Positions 20,167 through 32,379 of a DNA stretch of 64,000 nucleotides are shown here, one piece after another. The notes below the pieces were generated by a model that had not been told where the DNA came from, ran no database searches, and saw only the letters and a program-made list of their open reading frames with translations. How positions within the stretch are numbered: the stretch's first letter is position 1; every line of letters begins with the position of its first letter. This DNA comes from Nitratireductor kimnyeongensis. Its GTDB lineage: Bacteria > Pseudomonadota > Alphaproteobacteria > Rhizobiales > Rhizobiaceae. Location: positions 372,001 through 436,000 of the forward strand of contig NZ_CP078143.1 in the NCBI RefSeq assembly GCF_019891395.1, read 5' to 3'. A program made the translations under genes and the position numbers.

Positions 20167-21566
20167 CCCTTTGCCTCCAGCTCCTCGGGAAGCGCGTAGG
20201 CCCATTGCGTGATGTTGCCTGCACCCAGATAAACGATGAAATCGCCCTCTTCCGCCCATTCCCTTACAATGGGCTCCACCGCTTCCGCTCCCTCGATATG
20301 GGCGACGTCACGATGTCCGGCTGCACGAATACGGGCCACCAGCGCCTCGGACGACACGCCCTCGATCGGGTCTTCACCAGCGGCATAGACCGGTGCAATC
20401 AACACCTTGTCGGCCTCGTTGAAGCAAGCCGCGAAGTCATCGTAGAGATCGTGCAGGCGGGAATAGCGATGCGGCTGCGCGATGGCGAGAATCCGCCCCT
20501 TGCAGGCTTCCCGGGCGGCTTGCAGAACCGCACGGATCTCCACCGGGTGATGCCCGTAATCGTCGAAGACGCTCACGCCGTTCCAGCTTCCCGTCAGCGT
20601 GAAACGGCGTTTGACGCCGCCAAAGCCCGCAAGGCCAGTACGGATCGCCTCATGGTCGATGCCCAGTTCATGCGCCACGGCGATCGCCGCTGTCGCATTC
20701 GAAACATTGTGTTTTCCGGGCATGGGAAGGCGCAGTCCTTCAAGCGTTTCCGTGCCACCCGTCTTGCGATCGCGGAAGGTCACGTCAAACACGGAAACCG
20801 GCCCATCCATCCGGTGATTGGAAAAGCGCACATCCGACTGCGGGTTTTCGCCATAAGTGACCACCCGGCGATCCTCGATCCGCCCGACAAGCGCCTGAAC
20901 CTCGGCATGATCGATACACATGGCAGCAAAGCCATAAAACGGCACATTCTCGACAAATTGCCGAAACGCTCCGCGCAGTTTGTCGAAATCGCCATAATGA
21001 TCGAGATGTTCCGGATCGATATTGGTGATGACGGCAATTTCCGCGGGCAGCTTCAGGAAGCTTCCATCGCTTTCATCGGCCTCGACCACCATCCAGTCAC
21101 CTTCGCCCATACGCGCATTGGTGCCATAGGCATTGATGATGCCGCCATTGATGACCGTCGGATCGAACCCACCCGCATCGAACAGCGCAGCAACCATCGA
21201 AGTGGTTGTGGTCTTGCCGTGCGTTCCTCCTATGGCAACCGCCTGGCGAAATCGCATCAGTTCGGCCAGCATTTCCGCGCGCCGCACGATCGGAAGGTGC
21301 TTTTCACGCGCGGCCACAAGTTCCGGGTTGTTCTTCTTGATGGCCGTCGAGACAACGATGACCTCGGCCTCCCCGAGATTATCGGCGGCGTGTCCCACGA
21401 AAACCTCGATACCCTTTTCGCGCAGGCGCACGACATTGGGGTTTTCGGCCTGATCAGACCCTTGCACCTGGTACCCCAGCGTATGCAGAGCTTCTGCGAT
21501 ACCACTCATGCCGATGCCGCCAATGCCGACGAAGTGCACGGTTCCGATCGTCTCCGGCATTTTCAT
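20163..21566 (-). CDS. murC: UDP-N-acetylmuramate--L-alanine ligase MurC
   Basis: MurC adds the first amino acid, L-alanine, to UDP-MurNAc in the cytoplasm. The 467-residue protein has the N-terminal dinucleotide-like motif GIGGIGMSG (14-22), the ATP motif GTHGKTTTT (114-122), and the typical later blocks ([13 protein letters not shown]). The ATG overlaps the murG stop by four bases and the stop overlaps murB, so three genes are translationally coupled. Confidence 0.96.
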   Translation of the reverse strand: MKMPETIGTVHFVGIGGIGMSGIAEALHTLGYQVQGSDQAENPNVVRLREKGIEVFVGHAADNLGEAEVIVVSTAIKKNNPELVAAREKHLPIVRRAEMLAELMRFRQAVAIGGTHGKTTTTSMVAALFDAGGFDPTVINGGIINAYGTNARMGEGDWMVVEADESDGSFLKLPAEIAVITNIDPEHLDHYGDFDKLRGAFRQFVENVPFYGFAAMCIDHAEVQALVGRIEDRRVVTYGENPQSDVRFSNHRMDGPVSVFDVTFRDRKTGGTETLEGLRLPMPGKHNVSNATAAIAVAHELGIDHEAIRTGLAGFGGVKRRFTLTGSWNGVSVFDDYGHHPVEIRAVLQAAREACKGRILAIAQPHRYSRLHDLYDDFAACFNEADKVLIAPVYAAGEDPIEGVSSEALVARIRAAGHRDVAHIEGAEAVEPIVREWAEEGDFIVYLGAGNITQWAYALPEELEAKG

Positions 21567-22687
21567 GCGTGGCTTCCTTCTTTCACGGTTTTTGCAGATT
21601 GGCCGGAGGCAATAGCCTCAACCAGGTCTGCAAGCAACGTTGCAGCATTCGTTTTACCAACCCCATGGGCTGCTGCTGCCATGTCGGTCAGGCGCTGAGG
21701 CTGCTCCATCGCTCCTCCGATCAGTTCGGCAAGACGCTCCGCGCCCAGCGTGGCCTGCGGGTGGAGTTCAGCTCCCCCTGCACGCCCCAATGCCGCGGCA
21801 TTGGCTGCTTGATCGTGGTCGAGCGCATGGGGATATGGCACCAGAAAGGCCGGTCGGCCAATCGCTGCAATCTCCGAAACGGTCGAGGCACCCGAACGCG
21901 ATATCACCAGATGGCTCTCGGCAATGCGCCGCGCCATATCGTTGAAAAACGTCGAAACCTCTGCCGGCACGCCGAGCGCTTCATAAGCAGCACGAACATC
22001 GGCCTCGTCTTCAGGCCGCGCCTGTTGCGTGACGACAAGGCGTTCGATTTGCTTCGGTGCGAGTTGCGCGATGGCCGCGGGGATGGCATCTGAAAAAAAC
22101 TGTGCCCCCTGACTGCCGCCAAAGACAAGCAGTCGAAACACGTCTTGCGAACCCGCAGCGCGATAAGCTTCGCCAGCCGCCTCGATGACCGCCGGACGGA
22201 CTGGGTTGCCCGTAGCGATAATCTTGTCGGCAAACGGTCCTTCAGCGGCCAGAAACCCACCGGCGATGGCCTGCACGCGTGCCGCCAAAGCCTTGTTGGC
22301 ACGTCCCATCACGGCGTTCTGCTCGTGGATCATCGCCGGAATACCCCGTCGCGTCGCCGCCCAGAGCGGCGGAAGGGTCGGGTATCCGCCGAACCCGACC
22401 ACCGCAGCAGGCTTCAGCCGCTGCAGCAAAGCAGAGGCCTGTTTGACGCCACGCCAGATGGTCCAGCCCGCTTTCAGAAGCGCAATGGGGTTTTTCGAAC
22501 CGAAAGTCGCGCTCTCGATGACATGGGTTTCCTCGGCTGGAAAATCGCCGGAGAAGCGCGCCGCCCGCTTGTCTGTCGCCAGATGCACCCGCCAGCCTCG
22601 CGCGCGTAGGGCATGTGCGAGCGCTTCGGCCGGAAAGAGATGACCGCCGGTCCCACCGGCGGCAAGAAGTATCGTGCCTTTTCCCAT
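21563..22687 (-). CDS. murG: MurG, lipid II-forming GlcNAc transferase
   Basis: MurG transfers GlcNAc onto lipid I to give lipid II at the inner face of the inner membrane. The 374-residue protein opens with the G-loop GGTGGH (11-16) and contains the second loop [10 protein letters not shown] and the UDP-binding [12 protein letters not shown]. The ATG at 22687 fits the family start ([15 protein letters not shown]) and lies one base after the ftsW stop. Confidence 0.96.
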   Translation of the reverse strand: MGKGTILLAAGGTGGHLFPAEALAHALRARGWRVHLATDKRAARFSGDFPAEETHVIESATFGSKNPIALLKAGWTIWRGVKQASALLQRLKPAAVVGFGGYPTLPPLWAATRRGIPAMIHEQNAVMGRANKALAARVQAIAGGFLAAEGPFADKIIATGNPVRPAVIEAAGEAYRAAGSQDVFRLLVFGGSQGAQFFSDAIPAAIAQLAPKQIERLVVTQQARPEDEADVRAAYEALGVPAEVSTFFNDMARRIAESHLVISRSGASTVSEIAAIGRPAFLVPYPHALDHDQAANAAALGRAGGAELHPQATLGAERLAELIGGAMEQPQRLTDMAAAAHGVGKTNAATLLADLVEAIASGQSAKTVKEGSHA

Positions 22688-22688
22688 A

Positions 22689-23843
22689 TCAGTTCGCGAT
22701 CGCCTCGCGGCCCGATGGTTGGGCATAGGTGACCGGACGGCGCTTTTCCGGCTTGCGACGCGTCAGCGCCAGCACGAAACCCATGGAAATGGCCATGGCG
22801 ATCAGCGAGGACCCGCCATAGGAGATGAAGGGCAGCGTCATGCCCTTGGCCGGCAGCATACGGACATTCACACCCATATTGATGATCGACTGAAAGCCAA
22901 ACAGGATGACGAGACCACTCACCGCATAGCGTGTGAAATCATCGTCCTCGCGCCGCGCTTTCGTCAGTCCGCGCAACACCACAAACGCAAACAGCCCCAG
23001 CAGGATCAGGCACAGGATGATACCAAATTCCTCGCCGGCGACCGCGAAGACGAAGTCCGTGTGACTGTCGGGAAGAATGCGCTTGACGGTGCCCTCGCCG
23101 GGCCCACGCCCGAACCAGCCACCGCGGGTTATCGCCTCGATGCTCATGTCCACCTGGTAAGTATCGCCTTCACCGGTCAGGAAGCGGTCGATGCGGTCGG
23201 CCACATGCGGGAAAATCGTATAGGCGAGAAAGGCCCCGCCTGCGCCCAGAGCGCCAAGCACCGCGATCCACAACCATGGCATTCCGGCAATGAAGAACAT
23301 TGCCCCCCAGGTGCCGAGAACCAGCATGGTCTGGCCGAGATCGGGCTGCGCCACCAGCAGTGCGATCACAAGTCCCAGAAGAAGCATGGCGAAGAGATTG
23401 CCCGGAATCTCCGGCTGACGGGCATGCTCGTGAAAGAGCCATGCGCAGATCACCACAAAAGCCGGTTTGAGATATTCGGAAGGCTGAACGGAAACACCGA
23501 ACACATAAAGCCACCGCCGCGAGCCCTTGACCTCCATCCCGGCAAAAAGGGTCACAACCATCAGGACCAGTGCGCCCGCAAGCATGACGAGGGCAAAGCG
23601 CCGCACCTGACGTGGGCTGAGGAAGGAAATGCCGATCATGACCACCAATGCCGGCAGCATGTAAACGATCTGGCGTGTAACGAAGTGAAAACTCGACAAG
23701 CCAATGCGCTCCGCCACGGCCGGGCTTGCCGCGAACGACAGAACCACCCCCAACCCCATCAGCATGAGGAAGGCCGCGAGAAACCACCGGTCGATGGTCC
23801 ACCACCAGTTTGCCACCGGACTGCGATCGGTGCGGCTCACCAT
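22689..23843 (-). CDS. ftsW: FtsW, septal peptidoglycan polymerase of the SEDS family
   Basis: FtsW polymerises glycan strands from lipid II at the septum with its partner FtsI. The 384-residue protein has about ten membrane segments and the SEDS signature [13 protein letters not shown] near residues 340-352. It starts one base after the murD stop and ends one base before murG. The partner gene ftsI lies upstream in the same cluster. Confidence 0.95.
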   Translation of the reverse strand: MVSRTDRSPVANWWWTIDRWFLAAFLMLMGLGVVLSFAASPAVAERIGLSSFHFVTRQIVYMLPALVVMIGISFLSPRQVRRFALVMLAGALVLMVVTLFAGMEVKGSRRWLYVFGVSVQPSEYLKPAFVVICAWLFHEHARQPEIPGNLFAMLLLGLVIALLVAQPDLGQTMLVLGTWGAMFFIAGMPWLWIAVLGALGAGGAFLAYTIFPHVADRIDRFLTGEGDTYQVDMSIEAITRGGWFGRGPGEGTVKRILPDSHTDFVFAVAGEEFGIILCLILLGLFAFVVLRGLTKARREDDDFTRYAVSGLVILFGFQSIINMGVNVRMLPAKGMTLPFISYGGSSLIAMAISMGFVLALTRRKPEKRRPVTYAQPSGREAIAN

Positions 23844-23844
23844 G

Positions 23845-25242
23845 TCACTTGCTCCCCATCATTTCGGTACCGGCGAGCGAACGCACCGCTTCGCGGAAGG
23901 CATCGCCACGCACCTCAAAATTTCTGAACTGGTCGAAACTCGCACAGGCTGGCGAAAACAGAACAACAGATTCCGGCGCGGGATCGCCCGCCGCATCGCG
24001 CGCCGCGTGGTCTACGGCTTTGTCTATCGTACCTGAAATCTCAAACGTCGTCGCCTCCCCGATCGTGGCGGCGAACGCCGGCGCCGCCTCGCCTATGAGG
24101 TAGGCCTTGGCGATACGCGGAAAGAAGCTTTTCAGCGTCTCGATCCCGCCCTCCTTGGGCAGGCCGCCGGCGATCCAGTAGATACGCTCGAAACTTGCCA
24201 ATGCCCGCTCCGCCGCATCGGCATTGGTGGCCTTGGAATCGTTGACGAAGAGAACCCGTTCCCGGCGGGCCACCTGCTCCATGCGGTGGGCAAGCCCGGG
24301 AAAACTGTTGAAACCGGCCTGGATCTGGTCCGCCGTCAGGCCGCAGTCGAGACAGGCCGCAAGGGCCGCCAGCGCGTTCTGAGCGTTGTGCGCGCCGCGC
24401 AGGGATCCGATGTCTTGAAGCGTCGCCAGTTTTTCGGCGACGCCATCGGCGGCTCGCATGAGATCGGAACCCTCCAGATAGAACCCATCGGAGAGCGATG
24501 ATGTCGCCGAGATTCGCTGCAGCCTGCGCCCCTGCTTTTCAAGCCGGTTGGCGATTTGCCGGCAATCGGCATCGTCGACGCCCACAATGGCCAGCCCGCT
24601 CCTGGCCACCAGACGTTCCTTGATGCCGGCATACTTCTCGAACGAGCCATGCCGGTCCAGGTGGTCGGGCGAAAGATTGAGCAGAATGCCGACCGAAGGA
24701 TCAAGCGTCGGGGCGAGATCGATCTGGTAGGAGGAGCACTCCACCACATGGTATCGTTCAGCCGCAGGCGGTTCGAGCGTCATCACGGCGCGGCCGATAT
24801 TGCCGCCCATCTGTGTGTCCCGCCCCGCACTCTTGAGAATGTGGGCGATCAGAGCCGTTGTCGTGCTCTTGCCGTTGGTGCCGGTGATGGCGACAAAAGG
24901 CGCTTCAGATGCATGGGCCCGACGCTCGCGTGCGAAAAGCTCCACGTCGCCGATGATCTCCACCCCCGCGGCCCGCGCGAGATCCACGCTCCAGTGCGGG
25001 CGCGGATGCGTGAGCGGGACACCCGGCGAAAGGACGAAGGCCTCCTGCCCGCTCCAGTCGATGTTGCGCAGATCTCCGGTCGGCACACCCTCACCCGCCG
25101 CGCGCGCCACGCTGTCAGGGTTGTCGTCAAAGGCCGTCACCCGCGCCCCGCCGGCCATCAGCGCGTGGGCGGTGGCGATGCCCGAACCGCCAAGCCCGAA
25201 AAGGGCGATGGTCCTGTCGTTGAAAACCGTGGCCGGGATCAT
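23845..25242 (-). CDS. murD: UDP-N-acetylmuramoylalanine--D-glutamate ligase MurD
   Basis: MurD adds D-glutamate to UDP-MurNAc-L-Ala. The 465-residue protein shows an N-terminal Rossmann-type glycine motif ([11 protein letters not shown], 15-25), the ATP loop GTNGKSTTT (121-129) and the C-terminal [13 protein letters not shown] block conserved in MurD. It begins 8 bp after the mraY stop and ends one base before ftsW. Confidence 0.96.
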   Translation of the reverse strand: MIPATVFNDRTIALFGLGGSGIATAHALMAGGARVTAFDDNPDSVARAAGEGVPTGDLRNIDWSGQEAFVLSPGVPLTHPRPHWSVDLARAAGVEIIGDVELFARERRAHASEAPFVAITGTNGKSTTTALIAHILKSAGRDTQMGGNIGRAVMTLEPPAAERYHVVECSSYQIDLAPTLDPSVGILLNLSPDHLDRHGSFEKYAGIKERLVARSGLAIVGVDDADCRQIANRLEKQGRRLQRISATSSLSDGFYLEGSDLMRAADGVAEKLATLQDIGSLRGAHNAQNALAALAACLDCGLTADQIQAGFNSFPGLAHRMEQVARRERVLFVNDSKATNADAAERALASFERIYWIAGGLPKEGGIETLKSFFPRIAKAYLIGEAAPAFAATIGEATTFEISGTIDKAVDHAARDAAGDPAPESVVLFSPACASFDQFRNFEVRGDAFREAVRSLAGTEMMGSK

Positions 25243-25250
25243 TCCGCCCC

Positions 25251-26333
25251 CTAGCGCAGCTTGAGCGTGGAGAGCCCGATGAGGGCAAGCAGCACCGCGA
25301 TAATCCAGAACCGGATCACCACCTGGCTCTCCGTCCAGCCAAGCTTTTCGAAATGATGATGTATTGGCGCCATCAGGAATACGCGTTTACCGGTCATCTT
25401 GAAGACCGCTACCTGGATGATCACCGAGAGGATCTCCACCACGAACAGCCCGCCGATGATGGCAAGCACGATCTCGTGTTTGGTCGCGACGGCCACCGAG
25501 CCGATCAGCCCACCCAGCGCCAATGATCCGGTGTCCCCCATGAAGATCGCCGCCGGCGGCGCATTGAACCACAGGAAGCCGAGCCCCGCGCCGATCACCG
25601 CACCCAGGATCACCGCCAGCTCACCCGTCCCCGGCACGAAATGGATCTGCAGGTAGTTGGCGAAAATGGCGTTGCCCGAAAGATAGGCGATCACACCGAA
25701 TGAGGCCGCAGCCACCATCACGGGAACCGTCGCCAGCCCGTCCAGCCCGTCCGTCAGGTTCACCGCATTGCCCGCCCCGACGATCACGAAGGCCGCGAAC
25801 GGGATGAAGAAAATCCCCAGATTGAGCAGGAAATCCTTGAAGAAGGGGAAGGTCAGCGAGGAGGAGAACGGCGCCTGCCCCGCCTGCATGATGGTCCATG
25901 CCGCAAGCCCGGCAATCAGGAACTCCGCCGAAAGCCGCGCCTTGCCCGAAAAGCCCAGATGCGACTGTTTCGTCACCTTCAGATAATCATCATAGAAACC
26001 GATGGCGCCAAAACCCACCGTCACCATCAGGACCACCCAGACATAAACGCTGGAGAGGTTCGCCCACAGCGCGCACGATCCCAATATGCCCGAAAGCATC
26101 ATGAGCCCGCCCATGGTCGGCGTTCCCGCCTTCTTGAAATGGGTCTGAGGCCCATCGGCGCGGATCGGCTGCCCCTTGCCCTGCCGAACCCTCAGCGAGG
26201 TGATGATCATCGGCCCGAACAGGAAGACGATGAGCGCCGATGTGATCAGCGCACCGCCGGTGCGGAAAGTGATGTAACGAAATACGTTGAGAACCGAAAC
26301 TTCATCGGCCAGGTCAACGAGCATCATGAGCAT
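25251..26333 (-). CDS. mraY: MraY, phospho-MurNAc-pentapeptide transferase
   Basis: MraY makes lipid I by moving phospho-MurNAc-pentapeptide to undecaprenyl phosphate in the inner membrane. The 360-residue protein has about ten membrane segments and conserved cytoplasmic loops: [10 protein letters not shown] (about 67-76), the DDYLK aspartates, [10 protein letters not shown], and the histidine-rich [11 protein letters not shown] loop near the C-terminus. The ATG at 26333 lies 3 bp after the murF stop; further ATGs follow at once. Confidence 0.96.
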   Translation of the reverse strand: MLMMLVDLADEVSVLNVFRYITFRTGGALITSALIVFLFGPMIITSLRVRQGKGQPIRADGPQTHFKKAGTPTMGGLMMLSGILGSCALWANLSSVYVWVVLMVTVGFGAIGFYDDYLKVTKQSHLGFSGKARLSAEFLIAGLAAWTIMQAGQAPFSSSLTFPFFKDFLLNLGIFFIPFAAFVIVGAGNAVNLTDGLDGLATVPVMVAAASFGVIAYLSGNAIFANYLQIHFVPGTGELAVILGAVIGAGLGFLWFNAPPAAIFMGDTGSLALGGLIGSVAVATKHEIVLAIIGGLFVVEILSVIIQVAVFKMTGKRVFLMAPIHHHFEKLGWTESQVVIRFWIIAVLLALIGLSTLKLR

Positions 26334-26336
26334 GGA

Positions 26337-27761
26337 TCAGTCCCCTGTCGCCGCGCCCGGATAGGTTTTGATAAAGGCGTCGACCAGTTTGTTGAAGCCG
26401 ATGCTCTTCGAAGATTTGATCATCACGGCGTCGCCCGGCTTCACCGCACTGATCACAAGATCGCGCAAGTCGTCTGTCGTCTCGCGATACTCCATCGGCA
26501 GCCCCTCCGGCAACGCCTCTGCCAATGCCTTCATTTCACGGCCGGCCAAAAACACGCAATCCGTCCCCGCCCCCGTGACAAGATCCGCCAGTCCCGCATG
26601 CAATTTCTCCGCATGGGAGCCAAGTTCGGCCATGTCGCCGAGAATGGCGATGCGCCGCCCGCCTTCGCCCACATCCGCACGCTGAAGCAGATCGAACGCC
26701 GCTCCCATCGAGGCCGGATTGGCGTTGAAGCTCTCATCGATCAGTGTGAACGCGCCACCCTCCAGCATCAGCCGGTGCCGCGCGCCCCGCCCGGCTTCCG
26801 AACCGAAGGAACCCAGCGCCATCGCCGCCTTCTGCACATCAGCGCCCGCCAGATGCACGGCACCCAGCGTCGCAAGCGCGTTCTGAACCATATGCCGGCC
26901 CGGCACACCAAGGCGCACCTCCGTTTCCACACCTTCGATCTTCACGGCGAAGGTGGAGGAATTCGCACCGCATTCGGCGTGCATCAGCCGTATATCGGCG
27001 CGCGCATTCTCGCCAAAACCCGCAATGGTCTTCACACCGGCCTCCCCGGCAAGCGCCGACAGCAGCTTCCAGCGCTTGTCGTCACGATTGATGAGCGCAG
27101 CACCGCCCTTCACGACGCCTTCGAAAATCTCGCCCTTGGCCCGCGCGATCTCATCGATGCTCTTGAAGAAGCCCAGATGCGCCGCCGCCACCAGCGTGAC
27201 AACGGCAACATGCGGGCGAACCATCTTCACCAGCGGGCGGATCTCGTCCGGATGGTTCATGCCGATCTCCAGAATCGCGAAATCGCAATCGGCCGGCATG
27301 CGGGCGAGCGTCAATGGCACACCCCAATGGTTGTTGAATGAACGATCCGCCGCGTGAACGCTCCCACAGGCCGAAAAAGCCTGCCGCATCATGTTCTTGG
27401 TTGATGTCTTGCCGACCGAACCCGTCACCGCCACGATCTTGGCACGGCTGCGCAAGCGTGCGGCGCGGCCGAGATCTTCCATGGCCGTCTGCACGTCCGG
27501 CACCACGATCTTGGGTACAGCCAACCGTCCAAGCGCCGGCAGCTTCGCCTCGGAGACCACCAGCACCGAAGCTCCGGCAGCCATGGCTGCCGTGGCAAAA
27601 TCATGCCCGTCAAATCTCTCACCCTGAATGGCGAAGAATACGTCGCCCGGCTGGAGCGTCCGCGTGTCGATGGAGATGCCGGTTATAGCCGTTGCCGGCT
27701 GGCCGAGTGGCCTGCCACCCATTGCCTGCACCAGCGCATCATGGGTCCACAAAACGCTCAT
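26337..27761 (-). CDS. murF: UDP-MurNAc-tripeptide--D-Ala-D-Ala ligase MurF
   Basis: MurF adds the D-Ala-D-Ala dipeptide made by Ddl to the UDP-MurNAc-tripeptide. The 474-residue protein has the early [14 protein letters not shown] block (32-45), the ATP loop GSVGKTST (114-121) and the [11 protein letters not shown] region. The ATG overlaps the murE stop by four bases. The Ddl product it uses is encoded downstream in the same cluster. Confidence 0.96.
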   Translation of the reverse strand: MSVLWTHDALVQAMGGRPLGQPATAITGISIDTRTLQPGDVFFAIQGERFDGHDFATAAMAAGASVLVVSEAKLPALGRLAVPKIVVPDVQTAMEDLGRAARLRSRAKIVAVTGSVGKTSTKNMMRQAFSACGSVHAADRSFNNHWGVPLTLARMPADCDFAILEIGMNHPDEIRPLVKMVRPHVAVVTLVAAAHLGFFKSIDEIARAKGEIFEGVVKGGAALINRDDKRWKLLSALAGEAGVKTIAGFGENARADIRLMHAECGANSSTFAVKIEGVETEVRLGVPGRHMVQNALATLGAVHLAGADVQKAAMALGSFGSEAGRGARHRLMLEGGAFTLIDESFNANPASMGAAFDLLQRADVGEGGRRIAILGDMAELGSHAEKLHAGLADLVTGAGTDCVFLAGREMKALAEALPEGLPMEYRETTDDLRDLVISAVKPGDAVMIKSSKSIGFNKLVDAFIKTYPGAATGD

Positions 27762-29212
27762 CCGCCCCGCTCCGCCAATGCGGCCCGCACTTCTTCGTGA
27801 TCGGAGAAATGATGCTTTTCGCCGGCTATTTCCTGTCCGGTTTCGTGCCCCTTGCCGGCGACAATCAATGTATCGCCCTCTTCGAGCATCGCCACCGCGG
27901 ACCGGATCGCTTCATGGCGATCCCCGATCTCGCGCGCCCCCGGCGCCGCCGCCATGATAGCCGCCCGGACCGTTGCCGGATCTTCCGAACGTGGATTGTC
28001 GTCCGTCACGATCGCCACATCGGCCAGCCGCGTTGCAATCTCGCCCATGATCGGGCGTTTTCCCGTGTCGCGGTCACCGCCGCAGCCAAACACCACGATC
28101 ACCCGCCCTGTCGTGAAAGGGCGCACCGATTTCAATACGTTCTCCAGCCCGTCCGGCTTGTGGGCGTAATCCACATAGACCTGGGCGCCGTTTTCTGCCG
28201 TCCCCACGAGTTCGAGACGGCCCGACGCGCCCTTGAGCTTTTCCAGAGCTGCAAACACCGTCTCAACCGCCGTGCCAGTGCTGATCGCCAGTCCCGCCGC
28301 AACCAAAGCATTGGCGACCTGGAAATCGCCTGCAAGCGGCAGGTCGACTTCGTAGATGACGCCGTCGACATCCACCTCCGCCCGCTGTCGATGGCGCTCG
28401 TGTTCAACCCGCTTCAGCGTCAGGAATGCCCCTTGCCGGCCCACCGTGCGCACATCGAGGCCGGCAGAGCGCGCAGCTGCCACCGTTGGCTCGCTCCACG
28501 GATCGTCGGCAAAGACAACCGCCGGCGCTCCCTTCGGAAGGAGCGTGTCGAAGAGGCGCAACTTCGCCTTGTGATAGTCCTTGACGGTTGGATGATAATC
28601 CATGTGGTCGCGGCCAAGATTGGTAAATCCAGCAGCCGAGAGGCGCACCCCGTCGAGACGGCGCTGGTCGAGGCCATGGCTCGATGCTTCCATTGAGGCA
28701 TGGCTCACCCCCTCACCCGCCAGATCATCAAGCAGGCGATGCAGCCCGATCGGATCGGGCGTCGTCAGTTCGCCATATTCGTCCCGTCCAGGTGCCACCA
28801 CGCCCGTCGTGCCGATGCTCGCTGCCGGCAGGCCTGCGTGTTCCCAGATCTGGCGCGTGAATGACGCAACGGATGTCTTTCCGCTGGTCCCAGTCACTGC
28901 AACCATCGTCTCGGGTTGAAGCGGAAATAGCCTTGCTGCACACAAAGCAAGGGCACGCCGGGGATCGTCCGTTTCTATGACGGGGACTCCAGGGTCGGCA
29001 GCAAGCGCGCCGGGAGCTGCAATGATGGCCAGTGCCCCTTTGCGGGCGGCATCCGCTGCGAAGGCTGCGCCATTGGCCTTTGTGCCGGCAAGGGCGAAAA
29101 ACAGATCCCCCGCCTCGACCTTTCGCGAATCCGACGAAATCCCCGAGACTTCCGCTTCCGCAGACAACAATCCCTGTTGTGGAAGAATCTCCGCCAATTC
29201 ACTGAATTTCAT
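27758..29212 (-). CDS. murE: UDP-MurNAc-dipeptide--meso-diaminopimelate ligase MurE
   Basis: MurE adds the third residue of the stem peptide. The 484-residue protein has [16 protein letters not shown] (26-41), the ATP loop GTSGKTS (108-114), and DNPR at 405-408, the motif that selects meso-diaminopimelate over lysine. This predicts a normal Gram-negative peptidoglycan. The gene starts 49 bp after ftsI and is coupled to murF by an ATGA overlap. Confidence 0.96.
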   Translation of the reverse strand: MKFSELAEILPQQGLLSAEAEVSGISSDSRKVEAGDLFFALAGTKANGAAFAADAARKGALAIIAAPGALAADPGVPVIETDDPRRALALCAARLFPLQPETMVAVTGTSGKTSVASFTRQIWEHAGLPAASIGTTGVVAPGRDEYGELTTPDPIGLHRLLDDLAGEGVSHASMEASSHGLDQRRLDGVRLSAAGFTNLGRDHMDYHPTVKDYHKAKLRLFDTLLPKGAPAVVFADDPWSEPTVAAARSAGLDVRTVGRQGAFLTLKRVEHERHRQRAEVDVDGVIYEVDLPLAGDFQVANALVAAGLAISTGTAVETVFAALEKLKGASGRLELVGTAENGAQVYVDYAHKPDGLENVLKSVRPFTTGRVIVVFGCGGDRDTGKRPIMGEIATRLADVAIVTDDNPRSEDPATVRAAIMAAAPGAREIGDRHEAIRSAVAMLEEGDTLIVAGKGHETGQEIAGEKHHFSDHEEVRAALAERGG

Positions 29213-29261
29213 GAGGCCCCGGTACTCTCAATTGCGTTTGTTTTCTCGGCTGGTGGCCGAC

Positions 29262-30986
29262 TCACTGCTGCGAAATCAGCAAGGCATCACTTTCTTGACC
29301 GAATTCAGGCTTTACGCCAAGCAGCGGCGCGGAACGGCGGATGATGTTGCGCACCATCGGCGCAGCGTTCAGGCCGGCAGTCGCGCCAATCCCCTCCCGT
29401 TCTGGCTTGGGTTCATCGACAAAAACCAGCACGATGTATTCGGGATCGTCGACCGGGAAACCGGCGATGAACGCGTTGAAGCGAACATTGTTGGAATAGC
29501 GGCCGTTGACAACCTTCTCCGCGGTTCCCGTTTTACCACCGACGTAATAACCTTCCACCTCAGCGCGCCGGCCCGATCCCTTTTCGGAGTTCAGACGGAA
29601 AAGATACCGCATCTGGGCGCTTGTCTTGGGCGAAATCACCTGTTTTGCGATTTCGTTTGCCTCTTTCTCCGAGCGCGGCAGGAATGTTGGCGGAATGAGC
29701 TTGCCACCGTTCAGCATGGCCGCGGCCGCCACCGCTGTCTGCAGCGGCGTCGTGGCCACACCATGGCCGTAGGAAATCGTGATCGAATTGATCTTCTTCC
29801 ACTCCTTCGGCTCCGTAGGCAAGGCAACTTCGGGCAGTTCCGTGGACATCCGTCCCAGAAGACCAATCTTGTCGAGAAACGCCCTGTGCCCCTCGATACC
29901 GACCACGTCCGCCATCTTGGCCGTGCCGATATTGGAAGAGTAGATAAAGATTTCAGGCACGCTCAACACCCGGCGTTTGCCATGAAAGTCGTTGATCGTG
30001 AAACCGCCTATGCGAATGGGACGCGTGGCATCGAAGCTGTCATTGATGCTTACCAGCCCTGAATCGAGCCCCATCGCGGTCGTAAAAATCTTGAAGGTCG
30101 AACCCATCTCGAAGACGCCGGCCGACATGCGGTTCAACCGGTCCTTGTCGAGCGCATTGACCGGGTTGTTGGGGTCGAAGTCCGGCACGGAGGCCATGCC
30201 CACCACTTCGCCGGTATTGGCATTCAAAACCACGGCGCCGGCTGCAATGGCCTGATAGCGGTCAAGTGCCTGAACCAGCTCGTCGCGAATGATGTGCTGT
30301 ACACGCAGGTCGACCGCCAGCTTGACGGGCTCCAGATGCCCCTCCACCGCGAGCCCCGTGGCCTGCAGGTCTGCAAGGCCCTGATCATCGACGAATTTTT
30401 CGATACCAGCGATGCCCTTGTTGTCGATGTTCACAAGCCCGAGAATATGCGATGCAGTCGGTCCGCCTGGATAGAAACGCCGCTTTTCGGTGCGGAAACC
30501 CAGCCCCGGCACACCCAGTGCCAGAATGTCAGCCTGCTGGCGGGGCGAGAGCTGGCGACGCAGCCACACAAAGCCCGCATCGCTGTCGAGCCTCCGATAG
30601 GTCTGCTGATAGTTGAGATCGGGAAGTACCGTCGAAAGCTTCTCGATCGCTTCATCGATGTCCACGATCCGCCGCGGCTCGGCAAAAAGCGACGCTGTCT
30701 TGATGTCCGTCGCGAGCACTTCCCCATTGCGATCAACCAGGTCGGGTCGTGAGGCGGTGACGCGGGCAGCCGGAACGCTTGGCTCGGGCTCATCCTGCAA
30801 GGCGAGATGAACCAGCCGCCCACTGAGCGCCGCATAAATACCGAACATGACGGCCATTGCCATCACCACCCGGTTCTGGGCACGCCCCCCGCGAGATTTG
30901 CCGGTCCCATCCATGACGATGGTTGCGGCCCCTCGGCGAACGGCCGAGGAAGCGAGATCGTCCGCATATCCACGCGAGCTCATCAT
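29262..30986 (-). CDS. ftsI: FtsI (PBP3), septal transpeptidase
   Basis: FtsI crosslinks septal peptidoglycan and is the target of several beta-lactams. The 574-residue class B penicillin-binding protein has one membrane anchor (about 40-60), a PBP dimerisation domain, and a transpeptidase domain with S296-T-F-K299 (SxxK), S350-S-N352 (SxN) and K485-T-G. Its ATG overlaps the ftsL stop by four bases. Confidence 0.96.
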   Translation of the reverse strand: MMSSRGYADDLASSAVRRGAATIVMDGTGKSRGGRAQNRVVMAMAVMFGIYAALSGRLVHLALQDEPEPSVPAARVTASRPDLVDRNGEVLATDIKTASLFAEPRRIVDIDEAIEKLSTVLPDLNYQQTYRRLDSDAGFVWLRRQLSPRQQADILALGVPGLGFRTEKRRFYPGGPTASHILGLVNIDNKGIAGIEKFVDDQGLADLQATGLAVEGHLEPVKLAVDLRVQHIIRDELVQALDRYQAIAAGAVVLNANTGEVVGMASVPDFDPNNPVNALDKDRLNRMSAGVFEMGSTFKIFTTAMGLDSGLVSINDSFDATRPIRIGGFTINDFHGKRRVLSVPEIFIYSSNIGTAKMADVVGIEGHRAFLDKIGLLGRMSTELPEVALPTEPKEWKKINSITISYGHGVATTPLQTAVAAAAMLNGGKLIPPTFLPRSEKEANEIAKQVISPKTSAQMRYLFRLNSEKGSGRRAEVEGYYVGGKTGTAEKVVNGRYSNNVRFNAFIAGFPVDDPEYIVLVFVDEPKPEREGIGATAGLNAAPMVRNIIRRSAPLLGVKPEFGQESDALLISQQ

Positions 30987-31351
30987 GGCTGCACCGCCCC
31001 GGTTGTCGTCTGATCTGCTTCGCCTCCGGCATCCGCCATGCCGCCGACGAGCCCCTCGATGGTGAGGGCTTTTTCTGGAAGGTCGGAGAATTCGGCTATT
31101 TGCGGCGCCTCCACGGGTTCCAGTCCCAATTCGTCCTTGTAGGTCTCTGCCAGTCGCTGCAGGCGAGCCGGTTGGGTCAAGAGACTCCAGTCAGCCTTGA
31201 GGAGATCGATGGAATCCTCCTCGAGCTCCGCCTGCCGCTCGATCTTGCGCAGTTCCTCATATTTGGCTTCGGCATCATGCTTGGTCTTGTAGGTAAACGC
31301 CGCCGCCGCCATCATGACCGTGATCAGCACAATATCGCTCGTGCGAAACAT
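30983..31351 (-). CDS. ftsL: FtsL-like cell division protein
   Basis: FtsL is a small bitopic protein that joins FtsB and FtsQ and helps activate FtsWI. The 122-residue product has one N-terminal membrane segment (about 3-20) and a charged helical stretch (about 22-62) fit for a coiled coil; the C-terminal part is poorly conserved. The identification rests on position between rsmH and ftsI and on topology, because FtsL sequence similarity is low. It lies 8 bp after rsmH and overlaps ftsI. Confidence 0.85.
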   Translation of the reverse strand: MFRTSDIVLITVMMAAAAFTYKTKHDAEAKYEELRKIERQAELEEDSIDLLKADWSLLTQPARLQRLAETYKDELGLEPVEAPQIAEFSDLPEKALTIEGLVGGMADAGGEADQTTTGAVQP

Positions 31352-31359
31352 CTTTGCCT

Positions 31360-32379
31360 CTACCTCTCACCAGCACGTGTCGGCCGCGGAAAGCGCGAAA
31401 GACCAACCATGTCGAAATCAACCTCTCCGGCTTGCGCCTCGCTGCGCACTGCCAGTCTGAGGCGCGCCGAGCGCGCCCTCGGATTCTGCTCGGTCTCTTC
31501 CCGCGATGGAGCGACCGGCTTGGCCGGCTTGTGAAACGTAGGGACGCTGTCATGCAGCTCAGGCAGATGGCGGGAGCCACCCTGCCCCCCGGCACGTTCG
31601 ACCATGAAGCGCTTCACGATCCGGTCTTCGAGTGAGTGAAACGTCACCACGACCAGCCGCCCGCCCGGTTTCAGAACACGTTCCGCCGCAAAAAGCGCCC
31701 GCGCCAGTTCACCAAGCTCGTCATTGACGTAGATCCGCAACCCTTGAAAAACACGCGTTGCAGGATGAATTTTCTCCTGCGGTCGACGGCCGACGATCTT
31801 TTCAACGGCGCGCGCCAGATCCAGCGTGGTCTCAAAAGGCTTTTCGGCCCGGATCCGCTCCAGACCACGCGCAATGCGCCCTGCCTGGCGCTCCTCGCCC
31901 AGAATCCCGAAGATGCGCGCCATATCGCCCGCCTTCATCGTGTTGACAACATCGGCCGCGCTCAAACCCGAGCGCTCCATGCGCATATCCAGTGGCCCAT
32001 CCTTCTGGAAGGAGAACCCGCGCACCGCCTGATCGATCTGCATGGATGAAACGCCGATATCGAGCACCACACCGTCGACCGGGCCATCGACAACCTCATC
32101 GAGCCTGGAGAAACGGTTCTCCACCAGCCGGAGGCGCCCGTCCCACTTTTCCACCAGTGTTTGGCCTGCTTCGATGGCGGTCGGGTCGCGATCGATCGCC
32201 GTGACCGACGCACCGTCTTCAAGAAGTGCGGTGGTGTAGCCACCAGCACCGAACGTGCCATCGATGAAATGCTGGCCATCGAGAGGGTGGAGAGCGTCGA
32301 GGACTTCACGCAAAAGAACCGGAATGTGGCGGGCCGGTCCGCCACCGGCCGGGCTTTCGCCGCCGGGGCCCGCCATCAT
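31360..32379 (-). CDS. rsmH: 16S rRNA m4C1402 methyltransferase RsmH (MraW)
   Basis: RsmH methylates N4 of C1402 in the ribosomal P-site. The 339-residue protein has the family start [15 protein letters not shown], the SAM loop [14 protein letters not shown] and the late block [17 protein letters not shown]. The frame is open a further 219 codons upstream, but that region lies inside mraZ and its leader; the ATG at 32379 overlaps the mraZ stop and gives the normal family length. Confidence 0.95.
   Translation of the reverse strand: MMAGPGGESPAGGGPARHIPVLLREVLDALHPLDGQHFIDGTFGAGGYTTALLEDGASVTAIDRDPTAIEAGQTLVEKWDGRLRLVENRFSRLDEVVDGPVDGVVLDIGVSSMQIDQAVRGFSFQKDGPLDMRMERSGLSAADVVNTMKAGDMARIFGILGEERQAGRIARGLERIRAEKPFETTLDLARAVEKIVGRRPQEKIHPATRVFQGLRIYVNDELGELARALFAAERVLKPGGRLVVVTFHSLEDRIVKRFMVERAGGQGGSRHLPELHDSVPTFHKPAKPVAPSREETEQNPRARSARLRLAVRSEAQAGEVDFDMVGLSRFPRPTRAGER

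Noticed and set aside
20205..21698. Plus-strand frame (497 codons) opposite murC
   Set aside because: It is an antisense shadow of murC, rich in His, Arg and Ile without domain features.
22674..23927. Long plus-strand frame (417 codons) opposite murG and ftsW
   Set aside because: It is the antisense shadow of two certain genes; its composition is His/Arg/Gln-rich, as expected from reversed high-GC codons, and it has no recognisable domain.
25959..27341. Plus-strand frame (460 codons) opposite mraY and murF
   Set aside because: It is an antisense shadow of two certain genes; the product is His/Arg-rich and matches nothing.
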